This document shows positions 1-3,941 of a DNA stretch of 6,158 nt, in pieces. Made by a program: the position numbers and the translations under genes. The first letter of the stretch is position 1. The number at the start of each line of letters is the position of its first letter. Source of the DNA: CAZITB01 sp964542055 (GTDB taxonomy: Bacteria > Planctomycetota > Phycisphaerae > Sedimentisphaerales > CAMDDF01). The notes under the pieces are model-generated. The model made no database searches. It worked only from the letters and a program-made list of their open reading frames with translations, and was not told the DNA's origin. Location: NCBI GenBank assembly GCA_964542055.1, contig CAZITB010000139.1:1-6158 (forward strand), given 5' to 3'.

Positions 1-36
1 ATAGTTCGTTTCATTATTATTATTCCTTAAATTATG

Positions 37-804
37 TCATGGATTTACAGGCCATGTTGGAGCCGTTTCGGGATACCAGTAGCATCTGCCGGGCCACTCG
101 TAAGTATCTTCAAATTCCAGCGTTTCAACATGTCCATCTGCAAAAAGATAGTTTGATTTTCCCATATGACGGTCCGATGCGATAAACTTTTTTGCATATT
201 CCACCGAACCTTCCCACGTTTCCGGATGAATGTGATCAGCCAGCTGAAAGTTTTCAGTGTCCGGCGCTTCACTGATCCAAATGCAGTACATGGGTTTGCG
301 GATCGAATCGACGCGATTGTAACGATTCGTAGAGCCGCCATATCTGAAACAGACAGGGTCCAAAAGAGCATTAACCGCAAAACTTGAATAGCGTTTATCC
401 TGCTGCTCAGTGATAGGCCTGTCCCAATCAACAAAGTTTTTGGATTTATCGCTGGGGCAGTGAAACAGCAATTGTTCACCTGTATATTTCGATAATACCC
501 TAAGCCAATATTGATCCGGGTTACTAATGTGGCACGAACTTGGAGGCAGATGGTTTTCGCTGTCGATAATATATGCCTGGACTGCAATCCCAACTTGCCG
601 CATATTGCTGGTGCATACCAGCTTCTTGGCTTGCTGTCTTGCTTTATTTAAGCTTGGAAGCAGAATACCAAGCAGCATAGCAATAATTGAAATCACCACC
701 AAAAGTTCAATCAAAGTAAACCCTCTGGATTGCCCAGCGATTGAACTATAGCCGAGGCAGTTCACGCTGCCCCGGCTATAGCTGTATTTATTTACACGTT
801 GCAT
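37..804 (-). CDS. Type II secretion-like pseudopilin with prepilin N-terminal motif and H-X9-DG C-terminal signature
   Basis: This 255-residue protein carries a class III prepilin signal. A 28-residue leader ends in Arg-Gly, followed by FTLIELLVVISII from residue 29, with Glu33 as the conserved E5 of the mature protein. A hydrophobic helix spans about residues 30-50 and continues into KARQQAKK and a C-x2-N-x-RQ segment (64-70). Near the C-terminus, His213, nine residues and Asp223-Gly224 form the H-X9-DG signature typical of the expanded planctomycete pseudopilin families. Prepilin peptidase would cleave after Gly28; the mature protein would sit in the inner membrane with a periplasmic globular domain. 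The ATG at 804 overlaps the preceding PEP-CTERM gene by 17 nt, with a weak purine-rich site (AGAGAG) upstream, which suggests translational coupling. The leader is long for the family, and the only inner alternative start I see is GTG at 765. Function beyond the family is unknown. Confidence 0.88.
   Translation of the reverse strand: MQRVNKYSYSRGSVNCLGYSSIAGQSRGFTLIELLVVISIIAMLLGILLPSLNKARQQAKKLVCTSNMRQVGIAVQAYIIDSENHLPPSSCHISNPDQYWLRVLSKYTGEQLLFHCPSDKSKNFVDWDRPITEQQDKRYSSFAVNALLDPVCFRYGGSTNRYNRVDSIRKPMYCIWISEAPDTENFQLADHIHPETWEGSVEYAKKFIASDRHMGKSNYLFADGHVETLEFEDTYEWPGRCYWYPETAPTWPVNP
746..781 (-). repeat. Hairpin at the PEP-CTERM/pseudopilin junction
   Basis: Arms at 746-760 (CTATAGCCGAGGCAG) and 767-781 (CTGCCCCGGCTATAG) are complementary at 14 of 15 positions, the other being a G-T type mismatch, around a 6-nt loop. 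On the minus-strand transcript it begins 6 nt after the PEP-CTERM stop codon, inside the coding sequence for the pseudopilin leader. No T-run follows (the next bases are TTCAATCGC), so it is not a standard intrinsic terminator. It could limit translation of the pseudopilin, stabilise the upstream message, or be a small repeat captured in the leader. Confidence 0.75.
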
Positions 805-1627
805 TTTTCTCTCTATTTCTCAAAAGAGGGATTACTCCCAAACCCAAAAGCAATAAAGATCCAGGTTCAGGAACCGTTACAAAAGCAAACTCAAAATTAT
901 CGGATTCTGTGTACATGCCGCCCGCATCATAAGCTGAAAACGTTGCCGTAACTTTCTGACCAATATCAGGCGTAAGCCAGAAGTTAAAGCTCATGTGCTC
1001 ATGAATTCCCCACGCATTTTTATCCGACAACCATTTTTTACCAAGCTGATAAGTATCCGCGTCAGCGGTAAGAACAGGTGTGTCATTCGGCAAAAGCATC
1101 AAGAAATCTTCCGAAGCGACAGATGTACCTTCGCGTTTTAAATAGATATCCCAAGTTGGTCCAGTTGATTGATCAACACTTGCAAGGTTCCACTTGCCCT
1201 GCGGACTATGAGCGGAATGCCAGCCGTCAAGATGCTGCATGCCCCCCAGATCACCATAACCTCCGGATTGGCTGTACATAAATTGACATGTCCAAAGTTG
1301 TTTCCCTGATGCGTCACCTTTCATGATCGGATTGCCGCCATCCATAACGGGAACCAGTTGCAGGAAAATGTCGCCGTTTGCCTGTTCCCAATTAGGCCAT
1401 CCGGGTGTAGCAGCCACCGGGTGAACCGGAGGAACCGAAAAGAACCAGAGCTTATTATCATCAGTCAAGTCCGAGTCGGTAGATAAACTTGCATTTCCCG
1501 GATCAGACCAGTCCGGTCTCCAGGTCGGATTGACCCCTATGTGAGTATGGGCTACCGGGCAGTCTGCCAAGCTGACATTTGCAACAACACATAATATAAT
1601 TATCGCAGTAACGATTTTAAGATTCAT
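788..1627 (-). CDS. His-rich PEP-CTERM exported protein, possibly of the Zur-linked All3515 type
   Basis: The 279-residue product has a Sec signal peptide (residues 1-21, hydrophobic 5-16, likely cut after SLA) and a C-terminal sorting signal: VPEP at 252-255, a short hydrophobic stretch (258-269) and a basic tail. PEP-CTERM proteins are processed and anchored by an exosortase, which is not in this window. The mature part is rich in histidine: HTH at 27-29, His69, His132, His137, His140 and HEH at 209-211, the last in a GIHEHMSFNFW segment followed by a beta-strand-like stretch. From memory, unverified, this resembles PEP-CTERM proteins reported as Zur-repressed (All3515 type) and the choice-of-anchor M domain. 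A Fur-family gene upstream on the same strand fits that. The start is supported by AGGAGA at 1635-1640, 7 nt before the ATG. PEP-CTERM status is secure; metal binding is inferred. Confidence 0.85.
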   Translation of the reverse strand: MNLKIVTAIIILCVVANVSLADCPVAHTHIGVNPTWRPDWSDPGNASLSTDSDLTDDNKLWFFSVPPVHPVAATPGWPNWEQANGDIFLQLVPVMDGGNPIMKGDASGKQLWTCQFMYSQSGGYGDLGGMQHLDGWHSAHSPQGKWNLASVDQSTGPTWDIYLKREGTSVASEDFLMLLPNDTPVLTADADTYQLGKKWLSDKNAWGIHEHMSFNFWLTPDIGQKVTATFSAYDAGGMYTESDNFEFAFVTVPEPGSLLLLGLGVIPLLRNREKNATCK

Positions 1628-1657
1628 CGCTTAATCTCCTAATTGATATTTATACTG

Positions 1658-1694
1658 AAGAATATGCGCGTGGACATATTCTTAGAACAGTTCT
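1658..1694. repeat. Inverted repeat plus adjacent palindrome upstream of the PEP-CTERM gene
   Basis: AAGAATATG (1658-1666) and CATATTCTT (1675-1683) form a perfect 9-bp inverted repeat with an 8-nt loop. It is immediately followed by the 11-bp palindrome AGAACAGTTCT (1684-1694, 5-1-5). Both lie in the 96-nt gap between the 105-residue gene and the PEP-CTERM gene. They could be an operator for the PEP-CTERM gene or an RNA hairpin in its 5' leader. No T-run follows on either strand, so a terminator is unlikely. I see no convincing sigma-70 promoter in the gap. Confidence 0.5.
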
Positions 1695-1723
1695 GACGAT
1701 TTATAAAATGATAGTAAGGAAAA

Positions 1724-2041
1724 TTAGGCGGGTGGGGCTCTTGGTATGATATAACTTGTATTCTGGATTGTTAGCGGTTGGTCAGATTTATATGAAATTG
1801 CATGTGCAACTACATTGATATAAAAAACTGTTGTTGGTGATGTGTTTACGATTTTAGCAGAATTAATAAATGTAATCTGACAGATTATGCAATCGTTGCA
1901 GTCATGATCATCAGTGCCTTCTGTAGCAATGTGCCATAAAAACAGCGCACCGGTAATATTAGCAATCAATATTGCCAGCATCAGAAAAGAAACAGATTGT
2001 TTTAGTTTGGATTTCACTTTTTGTAAATTCTGGCTGAACAT
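1724..2041 (-). CDS. Small single-pass membrane protein with Cys/His metal-binding-like motif
   Basis: The 105-residue protein has a basic N-terminus, one hydrophobic helix (about residues 17-37) and a segment with His46, Cys48, Cys51 and Cys54 (C-x2-C-x2-C) just after the membrane span, so probably periplasmic. It ends in Pro-rich RAPPA. The helix may be an uncleaved signal anchor. I cannot assign a family with certainty; the layout recalls small DUF2946-like proteins found near metal-transport genes, but that is from memory. The ATG at 2041 lies inside the 3' end of the Fur-family gene (28-nt overlap), with GAAGG about 12 nt upstream. A GTG at 2017 overlapping the regulator's TGA as GTGA is a plausible alternative start giving a more usual signal-like N-terminus. 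The tight overlap implies co-expression with the regulator. Confidence 0.7.
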   Translation of the reverse strand: MFSQNLQKVKSKLKQSVSFLMLAILIANITGALFLWHIATEGTDDHDCNDCIICQITFINSAKIVNTSPTTVFYINVVAHAISYKSDQPLTIQNTSYIIPRAPPA

Positions 2042-2439
2042 TCAGGGCCAATACCTTCGATCATCATCTTTTGGCGCTCAAAAATAAAATCTTCTCCCAG
2101 CCCTTTCACCAAAGGTATATGCACGTCAAATAAGCAAGTGATCTTGCCGCAATTAGTGCATTTGAAATGTGGATGGCACTGATGGTCAGTACAATTATCT
2201 GCCAGTTCGTATTCCCATGCCCGCTTATCGACATAGGCTTTATGAACTATCCCCTTTTTGCAAAATCTTTCGAGAATTCTATAAACCGTGGTTTTATCGG
2301 GATTCATATCCTCCAAAGCGTGCAGAATATCGATCCTTGAAACAGGATGCTCGGCTTGAATAAGAACTTTTAGAGTCGCAATCTGCATTTCGGTGCAATT
2401 GAAACCATGATCTTTCAGTATTTTTTCAGGGTAATTCAT
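2014..2439 (-). CDS. Fur-family transcriptional regulator (Fur/Zur/PerR type)
   Basis: This 141-residue protein has the full Fur-family layout. A winged-helix DNA-binding domain (about 1-80) contains the recognition segment NPDKTTVYRILERF (46-59). A metal-binding dimerisation domain follows, with His86, His89 and His91 before Cys94-x2-Cys97 (HPHFKCTNCGK). Cys94/Cys97 are the usual structural zinc ligands. The C-terminal partner pair is incomplete: the family's usual G-x-C-x2-C appears here as GIGPEC, leaving only Cys134. Extra cysteines occur at 83, 88 and 102. The sequence does not settle whether it senses zinc, iron or peroxide; co-location with a His-rich PEP-CTERM gene favours zinc, by inference. 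The start is supported by a weak GGAAA 6-8 nt upstream and a strong promoter at 2485-2512. It heads a minus-strand gene group and overlaps the next gene. Confidence 0.9.
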   Translation of the reverse strand: MNYPEKILKDHGFNCTEMQIATLKVLIQAEHPVSRIDILHALEDMNPDKTTVYRILERFCKKGIVHKAYVDKRAWEYELADNCTDHQCHPHFKCTNCGKITCLFDVHIPLVKGLGEDFIFERQKMMIEGIGPECSARIYKK

Positions 2440-2471
2440 ATTTTTCCAATTTCGATCGATCCATTAAACTG

Positions 2472-2493
2472 CAACATAGTTGTAATTATAATT
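2472..2493. promoter_or_regulatory. Candidate autoregulatory operator of the Fur-family gene
   Basis: Two adjacent palindromes, CAACATAGTTG (2472-2482) and AATTATAATT (2484-2493), lie over and just downstream of the -10 box of the regulator's promoter. The second contains the -10 hexamer itself. Fur-family regulators often bind AT-rich inverted repeats in this position and repress their own gene. The match to the Fur, Zur or PerR consensus boxes is only partial, so regulator identity is open. Confidence 0.4.
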
Positions 2494-2512
2494 GAAGTAA
2501 AAATTTCGTCAA
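2485..2512 (-). promoter_or_regulatory. Sigma-70-type promoter of the Fur-family gene
   Basis: On the minus strand, TTGACG (2512-2507) and a perfect TATAAT (2490-2485) are separated by 16 nt. The predicted transcript start is near 2478, giving a leader of roughly 40 nt before the ATG at 2439. The -35 sits in one arm of a 7-bp inverted repeat (2508-2514 with 2523-2529). This is the best promoter match in the window. Confidence 0.7.
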
Positions 2513-2761
2513 GGCATTTTTACCTTGGCTGCGGATAATTTTTTATATTTAAAATTTACAGCTGGTTGTGAAGATAAATTTGAGAATTTTACGAGTTGTG
2601 AGACAGTTTTGTAAAATGGGGTAAACTGGGCTTTTTGGGCGGCGATTTTATTGGGTTAATTAGTTTCATATGAGGGTTTTGAGAGTCATTTTTAGGGATA
2701 ANNNNNNNNNNTATTCCTAGTAGGAGCTTTGCGAGTATTCTAGTTAGTAATCTTTGAGTGA
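2513..2761. other. Gene-free stretch upstream of the Fur-family gene, spanning the gap
   Basis: I see no coding region here. It contains a 7-bp inverted repeat ATTTTAC/GTAAAAT (2586-2592, 2611-2617), an overlapping 6-bp repeat CAGTTT/AAACTG (2604-2609, 2623-2628), and G/T-rich strings from 2618 to 2700. The string reading CAGTTTACCCCA on the minus strand (2628-2617) recurs at 6031-6042. The gap at 2702-2711 interrupts it, so any element spanning that point is invisible. Confidence 0.6.
2702..2711. other. Assembly gap (10 Ns)
   Basis: Ten consecutive N characters mark a scaffold join of unknown true length. The divergent arrangement of the Fur-family gene and csrA therefore rests on scaffolding, not on continuous sequence. 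Confidence 0.98.
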
Positions 2762-2790
2762 TTGACAGCTCTTTTAAATGATAATGATAT
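2762..2790 (+). promoter_or_regulatory. Candidate csrA promoter with Fur-box-like hexamers
   Basis: A perfect TTGACA (2762-2767) is followed after 17 nt by TGATAT (2785-2790), a weak -10. The hexamers GATAAT (2780-2785), GATATA (2786-2791) and GATCGA (2792-2797) run head to tail across the -10, recalling the repeated GATAAT units of a Fur box. Only the first matches the consensus unit exactly. If used, transcription would start near 2797, giving a leader of about 147 nt. Confidence 0.45.
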
Positions 2791-2811
2791 AGATCGAAAT
2801 CAAATCAACAG

Positions 2812-2889
2812 TACCCTCCTCGTCACCAGGTTCGACGGGTCGCGACGGCGGCATGTGAACCTGGTAAAAAGGTAACAGCTTTAAGGCTG
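2812..2889 (+). ncRNA. Structured csrA leader (hairpin with GC-rich loop), function unknown
   Basis: ACCAGGTTC (2825-2833) pairs perfectly with GAACCTGGT (2857-2865) around a 23-nt GC-rich loop that contains the palindrome GTCGCGAC (2839-2846). TACC (2812-2815) and GGTA (2871-2874) could extend the stem across an internal loop, and CAGC/GCTG (2876-2879, 2886-2889) gives a second small stem. The element stands out in composition from its AT-rich flanks. I do not recognise a riboswitch class. It is best described as a cis-acting leader structure; a separate small RNA is also possible. Confidence 0.4.
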
Positions 2890-2943
2890 ATTAGATAAAC
2901 TGGATAAATTTAATATAAATAAATAAAGTGAAAGGATTATAAA

Positions 2944-3135
2944 ATGTTAGTTCTAAGCAGAAAATTAAATGAGTCAATAATGATCGGTGATGATGTGGAG
3001 ATAGTGATAGCAGCTATTAACGGAAATAAGATCCGGGTCGGGATCAATGCTCCACAGCATATTCCGGTACACCGCAAGGAAATCTACGAGGCAATAAACA
3101 GTAATAAGAAACATCTTGAACTTGCGATCAAATAA
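2944..3135 (+). CDS. csrA: Carbon storage regulator CsrA (translational regulator)
   Basis: The 63-residue product matches CsrA end to end. It starts with MLVLSRK, continues with ESIMIGDD (10-17), the beta-strand segment IRVGINAP (30-37) and PVHRKEIYEAI (41-51). The RNA-contact residues Leu4, Arg6 and Arg44 are all present. CsrA acts as a homodimer that binds GGA motifs in mRNA leaders, often blocking ribosome binding, and controls carbon metabolism, motility and biofilm genes. The start is backed by AAGGA at 2932-2936, 7 nt before the ATG. The AAAGGAT string includes a GGA core, and another GGA lies at 2902-2904, so autoregulation is possible. A DUF1540 gene follows 34 nt later on the same strand. 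In other bacteria csrA often sits beside flagellar genes or fliW; neither is seen here. Confidence 0.96.
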   Translation: MLVLSRKLNESIMIGDDVEIVIAAINGNKIRVGINAPQHIPVHRKEIYEAINSNKKHLELAIK

Positions 3136-3169
3136 TTGAAGCGGAAAATTTGAAAGGTAAGGTGTAACT

Positions 3170-3454
3170 ATGAAAATGACAAAGATAATGGGTTGTGATG
3201 TTACAGAGTGTGCTTATAACAAAGACAAACATTGCCGAACTTTAGCGGCTACAATCGGTGATATGCACAATCCCAGGTGTGATACTTATTTAAAATCTCA
3301 AAGTAAAGGCGGCGACGATTCAATAGACGCAGGAGTGGGGGCATGTAAGGTTGCAGATTGCAGGCATAACGAACGTTTTGAGTGCCAGGCAGATCAAGTG
3401 CAGGTTGGTTATCAGGGCAGTGAGCCGGATTGTTTGACTTTTGAGCACAAGTAA
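3170..3454 (+). CDS. Tandem DUF1540 (Cys4 module) protein
   Basis: The 94-residue protein consists of two similar four-cysteine modules: Cys9-x4-Cys14-x7-Cys22-x14-Cys37 and Cys59-x4-Cys64-x7-Cys72-x15-Cys88, joined by a Gly/Asp-rich linker (44-57). The spacing and the order of Cys, Asn/His and the final Cys before an aromatic residue fit DUF1540, small proteins thought to bind metal through conserved cysteines and with no assigned function. The duplication looks internal, with the two halves diverged. It is likely cytoplasmic: there is no signal peptide or membrane segment. The ATG at 3170 follows AAGG (3159-3162) by 7 nt; ATG at 3176 is a less likely alternative. It lies 34 nt after csrA and probably shares its transcript. 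No clear intrinsic terminator follows. Confidence 0.85.
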   Translation: MKMTKIMGCDVTECAYNKDKHCRTLAATIGDMHNPRCDTYLKSQSKGGDDSIDAGVGACKVADCRHNERFECQADQVQVGYQGSEPDCLTFEHK

Positions 3455-3630
3455 AGCAGTAGTTTTACTAATTGAGCAGATTATGACTTTTTGGTCTGAG
3501 GGGTCTTAGATTGAGGGTTATATTTTTTTGTCACGTTTCGTGATCACACGTTGAGATGGAATTTGACTGGAAACGATGTAAGTGTAGTTATATCAGATGT
3601 TTGAAAATCAGTTTATATGTCCGAGTTCAG

Positions 3631-3669
3631 ATAGGGAATTGACCAGGCAATATCAGGGTTATTCCCTAT
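3631..3669 (+). repeat. Inverted repeat ATAGGGAAT/ATTCCCTAT
   Basis: ATAGGGAAT (3631-3639) and ATTCCCTAT (3661-3669) are perfectly complementary over 9 bp. Inside, ACC (3642-3644) can pair with GGT (3657-3659) to lengthen the stem across a small internal loop. It lies about 70 nt upstream of the zinc-ribbon start and directly abuts the next hairpin. A structured mRNA leader or an operator are both possible. Confidence 0.55.
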
Positions 3670-3706
3670 TTCAAAAGAACTTTCAAAAAGCTATTCTTTT
3701 GAAAGT
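3669..3706 (+). promoter_or_regulatory. Two mutually exclusive hairpins in the leader of the zinc-ribbon gene
   Basis: TTTCAAAAGAA (3669-3679) pairs perfectly with TTCTTTTGAAA (3694-3704) over 11 bp. The intervening ACTTTCAAAA (3679-3688) can instead pair with TTTTGAAAGT (3697-3706) over 10 bp with a short loop. Both left arms carry TTTCAAAA and compete for the same right arm, an arrangement like an RNA switch. Neither is followed by a T-run, so any switch would act on translation or stability and not by simple intrinsic termination. The right arm ends 23 nt before the Shine-Dalgarno sequence at 3729. Confidence 0.5.
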
Positions 3707-3739
3707 AAAGTTATAAATAAAAAAAAACAGGAGTAAAAA

Positions 3740-3931
3740 ATGATGAATACAGAAAGTTTGAAGTTGACCAAAGATTTGATGAAAGGGGGCTTTGGCAAAA
3801 AATGTCCTATTTGCAGGAATTCGATGGACGAGGTAGATCGCGTTATTGAAAACGAAAATCTATTTGTCTGGTATGAATGCATGAACGTTGATTGTGATGG
3901 ACAATGGTTAGAGAAAAAACAGGCAATTTAA
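3740..3931 (+). CDS. Small zinc-ribbon-like protein of unknown function
   Basis: The 63-residue protein has Cys22-Pro-Ile-Cys25 and Cys47-x4-Cys52, with aromatic residues (FVWYE, 42-46) just before the second pair. This is the layout of a single zinc ribbon. There is no signal peptide or membrane segment, so it is probably cytoplasmic. I do not recognise a named family. The start is well supported: AGGAG at 3729-3733 lies 6 nt before the first ATG (a second ATG follows directly). Its stop codon overlaps the Shine-Dalgarno sequence of the glycosyltransferase gene 10 nt downstream, so the two are almost certainly co-translated. A role as a small partner or regulator of the glycosyltransferase is possible but unproven. 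Confidence 0.78.
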   Translation: MMNTESLKLTKDLMKGGFGKKCPICRNSMDEVDRVIENENLFVWYECMNVDCDGQWLEKKQAI

Positions 3932-3941
3932 GGAACGTAAA

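Larger units (their letters stand above)
3455..3739. other. Intergenic region between the DUF1540 gene and the zinc-ribbon gene
   Basis: I see no gene in these 285 bases. Near 3531-3550 short palindromes overlap: TCACG/CGTGA (3531-3535, 3539-3543), GTGATCAC (3540-3547) and CGTG/CACG (3539-3542, 3547-3550), preceded by a T-run at 3523-3529. TTGACT (3563-3568) with TTATAT (3588-3593) is a weak promoter candidate because its spacer is 19 nt. The 3' part holds the two hairpin systems listed separately. Confidence 0.6.

Noticed and set aside
45..593. Long minus-strand frame overlapping the pseudopilin gene
   Set aside because: It lies in another frame of a gene with clear prepilin and H-X9-DG motifs and shows no domain signature of its own.
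2850..2890. Resemblance of GTGAACCTGGT plus a downstream ACAGC string to bacterial SRP RNA
   Set aside because: The conserved SRP core with the GGAAG tetraloop and GCAGC is absent; after CCTGGT the sequence reads AAAAAGGTAACAGC, so the functional S-domain hairpin cannot form.
3563..3593. TTGACT/TTATAT as the promoter of the zinc-ribbon operon
   Set aside because: The 19-nt spacer and weak -10 make it too uncertain to list as a feature; other TTGA strings in the region fit no better.
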